A stretch of 64,000 nt of DNA from the NCBI GenBank assembly GCA_002692855.1, contig NZMJ01000122.1, positions 1-64,000 on the forward strand, given 5' to 3'. Positions 1 to 8,217 of the stretch are shown here, in pieces. Within the stretch, counting starts at the first letter, position 1; every line of letters begins with the position of its first letter. The stretch is from Maricaulis sp. (GTDB taxonomy: Bacteria > Pseudomonadota > Alphaproteobacteria > Caulobacterales > Maricaulaceae). Below the pieces are notes generated by a model, which was given only the letters and a program-made list of their open reading frames with translations, ran no database searches and had not been told where the DNA came from. The translations under genes and the position numbers were made by a program.

Positions 1-11
1 AATTCCCCCCT

Positions 12-51
12 CCGTCAGCTGCGCTGACACCTCCCCCGTGAACGGGGGAGG
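12..51. repeat. GC-rich extragenic palindromes
   Basis: Two hairpins lie downstream of the leftward smr gene: GTCAGC-TGC-GCTGAC at 14-28 and CCTCCCCCGT-GA-ACGGGGGAGG at 30-51. The second resembles the C-block/G-block hairpins at 34361-34384 and 36780-36915, so this looks like a member of a dispersed extragenic repeat family. It could also end transcription of the smr operon, although no clear T-run is seen. Confidence 0.6.
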
Positions 52-67
52 AAATCGGAGCCGCGCT

Positions 68-628
68 TCACCCTTCCCTCGGAAAGCGCATCGTCACGTA
101 GAAGGCGCCTTCGCCGCCATGCCGGCGGTGGGCAGGGGCATAGCCCGACACCAGGTGACGCAGCTCGGCTTCTGCCAGCCATTCGGGCAATCTGCGCCGC
201 AAGACGCCCGGCGGGGCTTCGTCCTCGCCGCGCTCGCGCCAAGGTAGTTTCATACCCTTGCCGGTGATCACCAGGACGGTCGAAAGCCCGCGCGCTTTCG
301 CCGAATGCAGGAAGCGACCGAGCAGGGTGCGCGCGCGATCCTGTGTCATGCCGTGCAGATCGATCCGCGCCTCGACCTCGATCCGGCCGCGGCGCACACG
401 CTTTTCCGCAGACCGGTCGGCAGGCGGGGTTTTCGGCGGCTCTGCGGCCTTCTTCGCAGGAATACGGATCCCCGGCGTTTCGGCGGACTCCGACATCAGC
501 CCGGCAAAGTGTTCCCGCTCTGGCCCGGTGCGGTGCGGATCAAGGGGTTTGGCGGTCCGCGCCACCTTGCGCCAGATGGTGCGTTCCTCGGGCCGCAAAT
601 CGCGTCCGGACTTGCCGGACCCGGTCAT
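68..628 (-). CDS. Smr/MutS2 C-terminal domain protein
   Basis: A 186-residue protein with a C-terminal Smr domain: the DLHG motif is at residues 90-93 and ITGKG at 121-125, followed by the usual end of the fold (GVLRRRLPEWL and the HGGEGAFYV strand). Smr domains are known as nucleic-acid nicking or binding modules. Stand-alone Smr proteins of this length are common in alphaproteobacteria and their cellular role is unsettled. The N-terminal 80 residues are basic and probably disordered. The start overlaps the end of mltA by 4 bp (ATGA), so the two are probably translated together. The family call is safe and the function is not known. Confidence 0.9.
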   Translation of the reverse strand: MTGSGKSGRDLRPEERTIWRKVARTAKPLDPHRTGPEREHFAGLMSESAETPGIRIPAKKAAEPPKTPPADRSAEKRVRRGRIEVEARIDLHGMTQDRARTLLGRFLHSAKARGLSTVLVITGKGMKLPWRERGEDEAPPGVLRRRLPEWLAEAELRHLVSGYAPAHRRHGGEGAFYVTMRFPREG

Positions 629-1845
629 GCCGGTGCGTCGAGGCGTGCGGCGAGGTCATGCGGCAGCAGGATCGTCCAGCTGCCTTGCGACCGCTGCGAC
701 CCGGCGCGGCGTTCGGCTTCGTCGCCCCAGCCATAGAACATGTCGCCGCGCATCGGGCCGGTGATCGCACCGCCCGTATCCTGGACCACGACCAACCCCT
801 GCCAGCCCGGCTCGCCCGGCAGGTCGGCGCTGAGGAAGACCGGCGTGCCATAGGCATGGAAGGCCGGATCCGCGGCAATGGACGCCATCGGAGTCAGCGG
901 CACACCTTCCGCCCCGCGAGGCCCGAGCGAAGGGTCGGTCAGCGGTTCGAGGGCGAAGAAGGCATAGCGCGGATTTTCATTGAACAGGTCACGCGCCGCG
1001 TCCGGCCCGGCGCGTTCCAGCCAGGCCTCGATCCCGGACTTGGACGCATCCGACAATTCCATCTCGCCCCGGTCGATCAGCACCCGGCCAATCGAATTGT
1101 AGGGGCGGCCATTATTGGCGGCATAGGCGGCTCGGGCCTGTGTCCCGTCGGGAAAGACGGCCCGGCCCGACCCCTGGATCTGCAGGAAGAAGACATCGAT
1201 CGGGCGCCCCCAGGCGAGCGGTTCGCCCGCATCCTCGGCCTCGATCTCGCCGCGGGTGCGGTAGGGGACAAAACTTGATCCCGACGTCATGCCCACCACG
1301 CGGCGGCCCGCCAGCTCGGGGTCAAATGCACCGAGATCCGCGGTCAGAAGATCGCCCGGGCGGGCGCGCAGGGGCTGGGTAAAGGCGCCCTCGCGCTGGC
1401 GGCGTACTTCGATCTCCGGTTCGTAATAGCCGGTCAGCATGCCCGTTTGCACGTCCGGGGCGCTGACCTGTACCGGCGTGAAAACGGCTTCGATCGCCGC
1501 GCGCGCCGTCGCGGCATCAGCAAAGTCGTGCAGCAGCATCGTGCAGGCGGCCCGCCAGTCACCCGCCGTCCCGGCGGCCGGTACACGTTCGCTCATCGCG
1601 GCGGTGTCGGGGCGCAGCGCCATCCGCGCGCACGACCGCGAAAACGCCGACAAGGCGGCCCGCGGGTCGGTCTCGGCCCAGCCCTCGACGGCATCCCACT
1701 GAACAGGAGTGTGCAGAATGGCGGCTTGCGAAACCGGCGAAACGTCAGGCGGTGGGGTTTCCTCGGGTGGCGGCGCAGGGCTTTCCCGCGAACACGCCGC
1801 GAGAAGGATCAACGCAAAAAGGGCCGCCCTAGACGGTACGGACAC
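625..1845 (-). CDS. mltA: Membrane-bound lytic murein transglycosylase A
   Basis: A lipoprotein of 406 residues: the signal peptide ends in the lipobox LLAAC with Cys18, followed by a Pro/Glu-rich linker. The MltA domain follows (LTGYYEPE, then FFLQIQGSGR and the YAANNGRPY segment), and the C-terminal 3D domain is recognised by VVQDTGGAITG and GDMFYGWG. The family cleaves the glycan strands of peptidoglycan with formation of 1,6-anhydromuramic acid, at the periplasmic face of the outer membrane. The start is GTG at 1845, overlapping the end of the upstream Tim44-like gene by 17 bp; the signal peptide supports this start. Order and overlap with smr indicate one leftward operon. Confidence 0.95.
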   Translation of the reverse strand: MSVPSRAALFALILLAACSRESPAPPPEETPPPDVSPVSQAAILHTPVQWDAVEGWAETDPRAALSAFSRSCARMALRPDTAAMSERVPAAGTAGDWRAACTMLLHDFADAATARAAIEAVFTPVQVSAPDVQTGMLTGYYEPEIEVRRQREGAFTQPLRARPGDLLTADLGAFDPELAGRRVVGMTSGSSFVPYRTRGEIEAEDAGEPLAWGRPIDVFFLQIQGSGRAVFPDGTQARAAYAANNGRPYNSIGRVLIDRGEMELSDASKSGIEAWLERAGPDAARDLFNENPRYAFFALEPLTDPSLGPRGAEGVPLTPMASIAADPAFHAYGTPVFLSADLPGEPGWQGLVVVQDTGGAITGPMRGDMFYGWGDEAERRAGSQRSQGSWTILLPHDLAARLDAPA

Positions 1846-2452
1846 CGGCCAGCACCCAATTGGGGTCCTTGCTCTTCACAGGCCGCTCGAACGTCCAGAT
1901 CTCGTCGGCGTCGATCTTGTTGGCCAGGTCGCCTGAAACCAGGTTGCCGTCGGCATCGCGTGTCTCGGTGGCAATGTCGGCCTTGAAGTGGATCTTGACC
2001 CGCGCGATGCCGCCGTCGAGCTCGGCGCCGGAGATCTCGGATTCCGCGATCCGGTCGATCTCGGTCGTCGCGGTTTCGTTGCGGGCCGCGCGCTCGTCAA
2101 TCACCGCCGCGTAGCGGTCATAGACCTTCTTTGAAAGCAGGGGCTTGAGCGTGTCCTTGTCGCCCTTGGCGAAGGCTTCGACAATCATCGTGTAGGCCGC
2201 GCGAGCACCGATGGCGAATTGCGCCGGGTCGAAACGGGGATCAGCCTCGGCAATCGCGGCCAGACCGGCACCGGCCGGACCTGCGAAGGCGGGCGTGGAC
2301 GCCGGTTCGGCGTCCTTGGCCTGGGCCGGGTCACTGGCGGAAGCAGGCTGGGGTTCGGGCGTGTGTCCGGTCCGCCGGCCGAGCACCTGATACAGGCGAA
2401 TGGCGAAGAACAGGGCCGCACCGGCGGCAATCAGAAGCGTGAATACATCCAT
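1829..2452 (-). CDS. Tim44/TimA-like membrane-anchored protein
   Basis: A 207-residue protein with an N-terminal membrane segment (MDVFTLLIAAGAALFFAIRL), a Pro/Ala-rich linker and a C-terminal Tim44-like domain, seen in the pattern FAIGARAAYTMIVEAFAKGD followed by LKPLLSKKVYDRY. Homologues are the bacterial relatives of the mitochondrial import motor subunit Tim44. In alphaproteobacteria the gene usually sits beside mltA and smr near secB, as here. The ATG at 2452 is chosen because it places the membrane segment at the N-terminus; an upstream in-frame ATG at 2530 would add an unlikely basic tail. A role in membrane protein handling is inference from the mitochondrial homologue. Confidence 0.85.
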   Translation of the reverse strand: MDVFTLLIAAGAALFFAIRLYQVLGRRTGHTPEPQPASASDPAQAKDAEPASTPAFAGPAGAGLAAIAEADPRFDPAQFAIGARAAYTMIVEAFAKGDKDTLKPLLSKKVYDRYAAVIDERAARNETATTEIDRIAESEISGAELDGGIARVKIHFKADIATETRDADGNLVSGDLANKIDADEIWTFERPVKSKDPNWVLAGVRTV

Positions 2453-2635
2453 GGTCGAACGCGGTCTTTCCCTTGGGATCTGTCGGCCCGTATTCCGATC
2501 CTCAACCCGATATAGTGTGCGTGGCCTCAAACGTCAGCCCTGCATGTCAGGGTGACGCTTGCCCCTTTCGGGGCTGCATGCTACCGCCCGCCCCTCTTTG
2601 GCTTATCAACATAGACCGTTTCCGGGGGATTTCCC

Positions 2636-3142
2636 ATGGCCGACACGCCCGCCAATCCAGGTGCCAACCCGCAGGCAGCCCAGCTGCCGCAAATGCGCGT
2701 CATCGCGCAATATGTCCGTGACCTGTCATTCGAGAATCCGGGCGCGCCCGAGACCTTCCGGGCCACCGAGCCGCCGAAGATCGACGTCCAGATCGAGGTG
2801 AAGACCCGCCCGACCGACAACGATACGCACGAAGTGGCAATCCGCTTCCGCGTCACGGCGAACCGCGGCGAGACCAGCGTCTTCCTGGTCGAGCTCGACT
2901 ATGCCGGCCTGTTCGAGCTGCGCAATTTCGACGACCGCACCCGGGATCCGGTCCTGCTGGTCGAGTGCCCGCGCCTGCTTTTCCCGTTCGCGCGCCGCGT
3001 TCTGGCCGATACCACCCGCGATGGCGGATTCCCGCCGCTGATGCTCGACCCGGTCGATTTCTCGGGCCTCTACCGTCAGCAGATGGCCCAGCGTGCCGCC
3101 GAACAGGGCGATGCGGGCAATCCGCCGGTGGGCAACGCCTGA
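2636..3142 (+). CDS. secB: Protein-export chaperone SecB
   Basis: 168 residues with the SecB signature: IAQYVRDLSFENPGAP near the start, ELDYAGLFEL in the middle and LLFPFARRVLADTTRDGGFPP towards the end. SecB is a tetrameric cytoplasmic chaperone that keeps exported precursors unfolded and passes them to SecA. The only rightward gene in the 0-6.7 kb block, it diverges from the Tim44-like gene across about 180 bp and converges on dnaQ. Its position next to dnaQ-coaE-aroE is the conserved Caulobacter arrangement. Confidence 0.97.
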   Translation: MADTPANPGANPQAAQLPQMRVIAQYVRDLSFENPGAPETFRATEPPKIDVQIEVKTRPTDNDTHEVAIRFRVTANRGETSVFLVELDYAGLFELRNFDDRTRDPVLLVECPRLLFPFARRVLADTTRDGGFPPLMLDPVDFSGLYRQQMAQRAAEQGDAGNPPVGNA

Positions 3143-3149
3143 GGCTGAT

Positions 3150-3836
3150 CTAGCCGAGTTTCTTCCACAGGAGTTCGCCGCCCAGCGTCTCGAGAAAGGC
3201 GTCATGGGCGGCGCGTTCCTCTTCGCGAATGCGTGACGCCAACGGTTGCGGGCGCGGCTTGCGGGCCGGAAAGGCCACGCGGCCATGCGCATCTCCGCCA
3301 TCGCCGGCGAGATCCAGCGCGCGGGTCCGCCCGCCATTCAGTTCCAGATAGACTTCCGCCAGCAGCAGGGCGTCGACCAGCGCACCGTGCTTGTCCCGGC
3401 TGTCGAGCGAGATGTTGAAGCGCTTGCACAAGGCGTCGAGCGAGGCATGGGCGCCGGGAAACTTCTCCCGGGCGATCCTCACCGTGTCCTTGAACCGTTC
3501 GCCGGGATAGATCTCCCGGCCCATCCGCTTCAATTCCATATTGACGAAGCCGGCGTCGAACGGCGCGTTGTGCGCCACGATCACCGCATCCCCGACAAAG
3601 GCGCAGAACTTCTCGGCCACGTGCTCGAACAAGGGCTTGTCGGCCAGGAAGTCCGCTGTCAGCCCCGTAATCTGGGTGACGATGTCGGGCACGTCGCGCT
3701 GCGGGTTCACATAGGTGTGGTAAGTGCGTCCGGTCGGGATGCAGTCGATGACCTCGACACAGCCGATTTCCGTGATCCGGTCTCCGGTATTGCAATCAAG
3801 GCCGGTGGTTTCGGTGTCGAGGATGATTTCGCGCAT
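3150..3836 (-). CDS. dnaQ: DNA polymerase III epsilon subunit (3'-5' proofreading exonuclease)
   Basis: 228 residues from the ATG at 3836. The exonuclease motifs are in order: Exo I DTET (residues 7-10), Exo II HNAPFDAGFVNMEL and Exo III in the HxAxxD form (HGALVDA). The C-terminal extension beyond the nuclease domain is the usual site for contact with the polymerase alpha subunit. The reading frame extends 21 nt further upstream to an ATG at 3857, but MREIILDTETTG is the conserved N-terminus. It lies 4 bp after coaE and is probably the last gene of the ppsR-maf-aroE-coaE-dnaQ operon. Confidence 0.96.
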   Translation of the reverse strand: MREIILDTETTGLDCNTGDRITEIGCVEVIDCIPTGRTYHTYVNPQRDVPDIVTQITGLTADFLADKPLFEHVAEKFCAFVGDAVIVAHNAPFDAGFVNMELKRMGREIYPGERFKDTVRIAREKFPGAHASLDALCKRFNISLDSRDKHGALVDALLLAEVYLELNGGRTRALDLAGDGGDAHGRVAFPARKPRPQPLASRIREEERAAHDAFLETLGGELLWKKLG

Positions 3837-3840
3837 GGCG

Positions 3841-4449
3841 TCAGTTTGTGCCGCCATTCGCTGCCGGTCTCAAGGCCGCGATGACACGCCGGACCTGGGT
3901 GCGCGCAAGTTCGATCCCGCGTGACGTGTCGATGACGAAGTCGGCACGAGCGCGTTTGTCCACGTCGGGGGTCTGGCGCGCCAGGATGGCGTCGAATTTC
4001 GCTCGGTTCATGCCGGGCCGGGCCAGCACCCGTTTGCGCTGGACCTCTTCCGGGGCGCTGACCACGACCAACGTATCGAACGCGTCGGCCTGTCCGGTTT
4101 CAAACAGCAGCGGGATGTCGAGGATCACGCCCCACTGCCCCTGTGCACGCGCCTTTGCCAGAAAGTCGAGCCGCGCTTCGGCAACGAGCGGGTGGACGAT
4201 GGCCTCGAGTTTTTCGAATCCCGCCGGGTCATCGCGCAGCAGGGCACTCAGCCGGGTCCGGTCGACACCGTCCGGTCCCGTGGTTCCGGGAAAAGCCGTT
4301 TCGATGGGTCCGGTCGCTTCGCCGTCCGGGCCATAAAGCGCGTGAACAGCCGCGTCCGCATCAAAGACCGGCAGTCCCTCCTCGGCGAACAGGCGCGCGG
4401 TGGTCGTCTTGCCCATCCCGATCGACCCGGTCAGTCCGATCAGTCTCAT
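3841..4449 (-). CDS. coaE: Dephospho-CoA kinase
   Basis: 202 residues with an N-terminal P-loop ([12 protein letters not shown], residues 5-16), the [10 protein letters not shown] segment that binds dephospho-CoA, and the lid/helical region IPLLFETG. It phosphorylates the ribose 3'-hydroxyl of dephospho-CoA, the last step of CoA synthesis. Its start overlaps the aroE stop by 4 bp (ATGA), indicating translational coupling within the leftward operon. Confidence 0.96.
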   Translation of the reverse strand: MRLIGLTGSIGMGKTTTARLFAEEGLPVFDADAAVHALYGPDGEATGPIETAFPGTTGPDGVDRTRLSALLRDDPAGFEKLEAIVHPLVAEARLDFLAKARAQGQWGVILDIPLLFETGQADAFDTLVVVSAPEEVQRKRVLARPGMNRAKFDAILARQTPDVDKRARADFVIDTSRGIELARTQVRRVIAALRPAANGGTN

Positions 4450-5291
4450 CGCCGGGCCGCCAGCGCTGCAGCGAGAAGTGTTTCGGCATCGACACTGTCT
4501 GGGGGGCGTTGCCGGAAGAAGTGTTCGAATGCCGGCCGAGCCTGGCCGATCAGCATGGCAAGCCCGTCGACCGTTTTCAGCCGAGCTGCCCGCGCACCGG
4601 CCAGGAATTGCGTTCCGGATGCGGCATAGATGCTGTCGAACACCGCAGTGCGGGGGTCACAGCGCGACCAGTCGAGTGTCAGGTCACCCTTTCCTGCCTG
4701 TCCCAGAGAGGTGGCGTTGATCACCAGCCGGATGTCGGACAGCGCGCGGTCGCGCTGGTCCCATTCATAGACGATGGACTTCGGCGCCAAATCGTCTCTC
4801 AGCGCGTGGGCGGCCTCCTTCGAGCGATTGGCGATCCGGATTTCCGGCGCTCCGGCGGACACCAGCCCGTGAATGATGGCGCGTGCCGCACCGCCCGCGC
4901 CCAGCACGAGTGCCGGACCGCTGCGAATGTCGATATTGTTTCGCTCGCAGGCATCCACGAAGCCCGGGGCATCCGTGTTGTAGGCGTGGAGAAATCCGTT
5001 CTCGTTGACCAGGACGTTGGCCGCACCGATTTTCCGTGCCGTGCTGTTGGCCGTGTCGGCGGCAGCAAGCGCCTGCGTTTTCAGCGGCGCCGTCACGTTA
5101 AGCCCGACAAGACCCAGCGCCGGAATGGCGCGGAAACCGGCTTCCGCCCGGGCCGGGTCGGCGGGAAAGCCGACATAGAGGGCATCGAGGCGGGCGGCCG
5201 CGATCCAGGCATTCATCAACAGGGGCGACAGGGAATGCGCCACCGGCGAACCGGCAACTCCGGCAATGCGGGTGGCGGCGGTCAGCGTCAT
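4446..5291 (-). CDS. aroE: Shikimate 5-dehydrogenase
   Basis: 281 residues. The substrate-binding motif [13 protein letters not shown] is near the N-terminus, the catalytic Lys sits in [11 protein letters not shown], and the NADP Rossmann motif is [11 protein letters not shown]. It reduces 3-dehydroshikimate to shikimate in aromatic amino-acid synthesis. The last residues keep the usual [13 protein letters not shown] helix. It overlaps maf at the start and coaE at the end by 4 bp each. Confidence 0.95.
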   Translation of the reverse strand: MTLTAATRIAGVAGSPVAHSLSPLLMNAWIAAARLDALYVGFPADPARAEAGFRAIPALGLVGLNVTAPLKTQALAAADTANSTARKIGAANVLVNENGFLHAYNTDAPGFVDACERNNIDIRSGPALVLGAGGAARAIIHGLVSAGAPEIRIANRSKEAAHALRDDLAPKSIVYEWDQRDRALSDIRLVINATSLGQAGKGDLTLDWSRCDPRTAVFDSIYAASGTQFLAGARAARLKTVDGLAMLIGQARPAFEHFFRQRPPDSVDAETLLAAALAARR

Positions 5292-5878
5292 GCCGCGATG
5301 ACGCCTTCGCGCCGCAACAGGTCCAGGACCGGCAAGAGGGGCAGGCCGAGAATGGCGTAGTAATCCCCCTCCACCGCCTCGAACAGGTGTGCGCCAAGCC
5401 CCTCATAGGCATAGGCACCGACGCTGGCGGTAAGCTCGTCTCCCGCGCGTTGCATGTAGTCGGTGAGAAACGCATCGGTAAAATCGCGCACCGTCAGGGC
5501 AGCGCGGCTTTGGTGCGTCCAGACGATCTCGCCGCCCCGCGCTGCCGCCAGTCCGCCTTCCAGCGAATGGGTTTTGCCGCGCAGGAGAACCAGTCGCTCG
5601 CGCGCCTCGCCTGCGTCCTTGGGTTTGTCATGGACATGCCCGTCCATCGCCAGGATCTGGTCAGCACCCAGCACCAGCGCGTCTGGATGCTGCACAGACA
5701 CCGCAAGCGCTTTTGCCTTGGCCAGCGCAAGCGCCAGATCGGCGGGCAGCGAGCCGGCGAGCTTTGTTTTCAGGATGTCTTCGTCGACGCCGGGCTTGAC
5801 CACGTCGAAGTTGATGCCGGCCCCGGTCAGGATTTGGCGCCGGATCGTGCTGCCCGAGGCGAGGATGAAGCCGCTCAT
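5288..5878 (-). CDS. maf: Maf-like nucleoside triphosphate pyrophosphatase
   Basis: 196 residues beginning with the Maf signature FILASGSTIRRQIL and containing VLGADQILAMDG (the metal-binding Asp/Gln) and KPKDAGEARERL. Maf proteins hydrolyse dTTP/UTP or modified nucleotides to the monophosphate as house-cleaning enzymes; the exact substrate cannot be read here. It is coupled to ppsR by a 4-bp overlap and to aroE by another. Confidence 0.93.
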   Translation of the reverse strand: MSGFILASGSTIRRQILTGAGINFDVVKPGVDEDILKTKLAGSLPADLALALAKAKALAVSVQHPDALVLGADQILAMDGHVHDKPKDAGEARERLVLLRGKTHSLEGGLAAARGGEIVWTHQSRAALTVRDFTDAFLTDYMQRAGDELTASVGAYAYEGLGAHLFEAVEGDYYAILGLPLLPVLDLLRREGVIAA

Positions 5879-6717
5879 GCCTTCGCCTTGTCCGAGAGCA
5901 GATTGATGATCTTGGCGGCGGTTTCCTCGACCGACCGGCGCGAGACATCGATCACCGGCCAGCCCTGGCGCGCGAACAGGCGCTTGGCCTCGACGATCTC
6001 CTCGCGCACCGAGTTCTCGTCGACATAGTCGGTATTGCGGTCCTCGTTGAGGGATAACAGCCGGTTGCGGCGAATCTGCACGATCCGCTCGGGCATGGCG
6101 GTCAGCCCGACGACCAGGGGCCGCTTCAGCGACAGGACCCGGTCCGGCAGCGGCGCGCCGGGCACCAGCGGGATGTTGGCGGCTTTCACGCCCCGGTGGG
6201 CCAGATAGATGCAGGTGGGGGTTTTCGACGTCCGGCTGATCCCGAGCAACACCACATCGGCGAATTCGAGATTCTGTCCCTGGCCGTCATCGTGGACGAT
6301 GGCGTAATTGAGTGCCTCGATCCGCCGGTGATAGTCGGCATCGAGCTCGTGCTGCGCACCGGCCCGGCTCGACATCGGAAGATTGAGATGACCTGACAGG
6401 GTTGCGAGAATCGGGTCGAGCACGGCGACGGCCGGAATGCCCAGCTCGGCGCAGCGGGTTTCCAGGAGCCGGCGCATTTCAGTGCCCACCAGGGTGAACA
6501 TCACAACGCCCGGCGCGGCTTCGATCTCCGCCAGCACCCGTTCCATCTGGCGCGGCGACCGGACGAGGGCATAGAGATGCTCTTCGGGTTCCACCCCGTC
6601 GAATTGGGCGATCGAGGCCCGCATCACGTCGAGCAGGGTTTCCCCGGTCGAATCCGATACGAGGTGCATGTGGAACCGGACCGGTCCCTTCCTGGCGGGG
6701 GTGTGCGCATCTGTCAT
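5875..6717 (-). CDS. ppsR: Bifunctional kinase/pyrophosphorylase regulating PEP synthase or PPDK
   Basis: 280 residues of the DUF299/PSRP family: the N-terminus carries HLVSDSTGETLLDVM and the P-loop-like motif is GISRTSKTPTCIYLAHRG. Members switch phosphoenolpyruvate synthase or pyruvate phosphate dikinase off and on by ADP-dependent phosphorylation and phosphate-dependent dephosphorylation. The start at 6717 (MTDAHTPARKG) is chosen because family similarity begins there; the open frame upstream to 6909 runs into the origin region. It heads the leftward operon and borders the candidate oriC, as its homologue borders Cori in Caulobacter. Confidence 0.93.
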   Translation of the reverse strand: MTDAHTPARKGPVRFHMHLVSDSTGETLLDVMRASIAQFDGVEPEEHLYALVRSPRQMERVLAEIEAAPGVVMFTLVGTEMRRLLETRCAELGIPAVAVLDPILATLSGHLNLPMSSRAGAQHELDADYHRRIEALNYAIVHDDGQGQNLEFADVVLLGISRTSKTPTCIYLAHRGVKAANIPLVPGAPLPDRVLSLKRPLVVGLTAMPERIVQIRRNRLLSLNEDRNTDYVDENSVREEIVEAKRLFARQGWPVIDVSRRSVEETAAKIINLLSDKAKA

Positions 6718-7168
6718 GAGGTCGACCGGCATCCAAAAGTGTTGACGAAGTGTTAACAACTTCGCGGCGCTTCCCCAAGAGTCTCGGCGTCGTCGATCAC
6801 ACTGGCGCTCTGCCGGGAAAACCGGGCGGTCATACCCGGAACTACCCACATCCGTTTGCCTGTGGAGAAGGTGCAGGACAATTGCCGGGTTTTCCCGCCT
6901 GTTCCACACAAAATCCGGTGACTCGATCTGACAGGAGTTCGGCCTAACTCCCTGACTCGATATGTCAGTGCGGCGTTATGCCCACTGACAGGGATGGTCA
7001 TTTGGTTGTTCACACGCACATCTTCAGACATGTGTTGAAGTTGGTATGACCCCGGCTTCTCCACACTATCGGCGCCCCAACGACTCCGACTCTCTTTCCT
7101 TCAGAAAGATAGAAGAAGAATGATGGGGTCGATGGACAGCGGGAAAAGCCGGGCCTAGGGAAGCCACC
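6718..7168. other. Candidate chromosome origin (oriC)
   Basis: This 451-bp gene-free stretch lies between divergent ppsR and hemE, the position of Cori in Caulobacter. No perfect TTATCCACA is seen, but four single-mismatch DnaA-box-like nonamers are: TTCTCCACA at 6861-6869 (minus strand) and at 7057-7065, TTATGCCCA at 6976-6984 and TTGTTCACA at 7006-7014. Five GANTC sites start at 6779, 6920, 6954, 7082 and 7088. An inverted repeat TGTCAGTG/CACTGACA (6963-6970, 6983-6990) encloses one DnaA-like box in its 12-nt loop; GGAGTT/AACTCC and TCTTTC/GAAAGA (7093-7109) are further hairpins. The A/purine-rich part at about 7104-7125 is the best candidate for unwinding. Synteny is the main support. Confidence 0.8.
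6742..6756 (+). promoter_or_regulatory. CtrA-like site
   Basis: TTGA-N7-TTAA, one base from the CtrA consensus TTAA-N7-TTAA, sits 25 bp upstream of the ppsR start at the left edge of the candidate origin. In Caulobacter, CtrA sites at the origin block initiation. A single near-match can arise by chance, so this is a tentative call. Confidence 0.45.
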
Positions 7169-8206
7169 ATGAACGATCTGACGAAGACAAAATCCGTTCT
7201 GGCCGTGCTGTCGGGAGAACGCCGTGATCCGCCTCCGGCATGGCTGATGCGACAGGCGGGCCGCTATCTTCCCGAATACAGGGAGGTCCGGTCGACCGCG
7301 AAGAATTTCATCGAATTCTGCCTGACACCGGACAAGGCCACGGAAGTCACGCTTCAGCCCATCCGGCGGTTCGGCTTTGATGCCGCCATCCTGTTTGCCG
7401 ATATCCTGCTGGTCCCGATGGCGCTGGGCCGCAAGGTCTGGTTCGTCGCGGGCGAAGGACCCAAGCTTGATCCGCTCACCCCTGGCGATATCGACGCGAT
7501 GCAGGTCGGCGATGTCGAAGGTCTGCTCGGCAATATCGGCGAAACCGTTTCGCGGGTTTCGGCCGCGCTTCCCGGGAACACCACGCTGATCGGTTTTGCC
7601 GGCTCCCCCTGGACGGTCGCGACCTACATGATCGAGGGGGGTGGATCGAAGGACCGGATGAAAGCCCGCGCGCTGGCGTGGTCCGAGCCCGAACGCTTCG
7701 ATCGCCTGATGGATCTGCTGGCCGACGCGACCATCCGCTATCTCGTGATCCAGGCCAGGGCTGGCGCCGAAGTTCTGAAACTCTTCGATTCCTGGGCCGA
7801 GGGCATGCCCGAACCGCTGTTTGAGCGCGCAGTCCTCAAGCCGACAGCAAAAATCGTCGGTGGGGTGCGCGCAGCGGGCGTCACCCAGCCGATGATCGGC
7901 TTTGCGCGAGGATGCGGCGCGATGCTGCCGCGCTATGCGGCTGAAACCGGGGTCACGGCGGTTGCGCTCGACCAGGGGGTCGATCCGGTCTGGGCCGATG
8001 CGGTTCTGCCTGCGGGCATGCCGGTTCAGGGACAGCTGGACCCGGCCGTCCTGCGCGCCGGAGGACCGGCCCTCGACGCCGAGGTAAAACGCAATATCTC
8101 GGCCTGGGCGAAGCGGCCGCATATCTTCAATCTCGGTCATGGGGTCACGCCGGACGTGCCGATTGCGCATGTCGAGCAATTGCTGGCGACCTTGCGCCAG
8201 GACTAG
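7169..8206 (+). CDS. hemE: Uroporphyrinogen decarboxylase
   Basis: 345 residues with the classical signature PPAWLMRQAGRYLPEYREVR and the GFAGSPWTVATYMIEG segment. It removes four acetate carboxyls from uroporphyrinogen III to give coproporphyrinogen III. ATG 7169 follows immediately after the candidate origin, as in Caulobacter where hemE borders Cori. It is separated by only 11 bp from hemH, so hemE-hemH-hemJ form one operon for late haem synthesis. Confidence 0.97.
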   Translation: MNDLTKTKSVLAVLSGERRDPPPAWLMRQAGRYLPEYREVRSTAKNFIEFCLTPDKATEVTLQPIRRFGFDAAILFADILLVPMALGRKVWFVAGEGPKLDPLTPGDIDAMQVGDVEGLLGNIGETVSRVSAALPGNTTLIGFAGSPWTVATYMIEGGGSKDRMKARALAWSEPERFDRLMDLLADATIRYLVIQARAGAEVLKLFDSWAEGMPEPLFERAVLKPTAKIVGGVRAAGVTQPMIGFARGCGAMLPRYAAETGVTAVALDQGVDPVWADAVLPAGMPVQGQLDPAVLRAGGPALDAEVKRNISAWAKRPHIFNLGHGVTPDVPIAHVEQLLATLRQD

Positions 8207-8217
8207 GAGTATCACGC

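Noticed and set aside
6718-6909. N-terminal extension of PpsR into the origin region
   Set aside because: The frame is open, but family similarity begins at 6717 and the extension contains the CtrA-like and DnaA-like sites.
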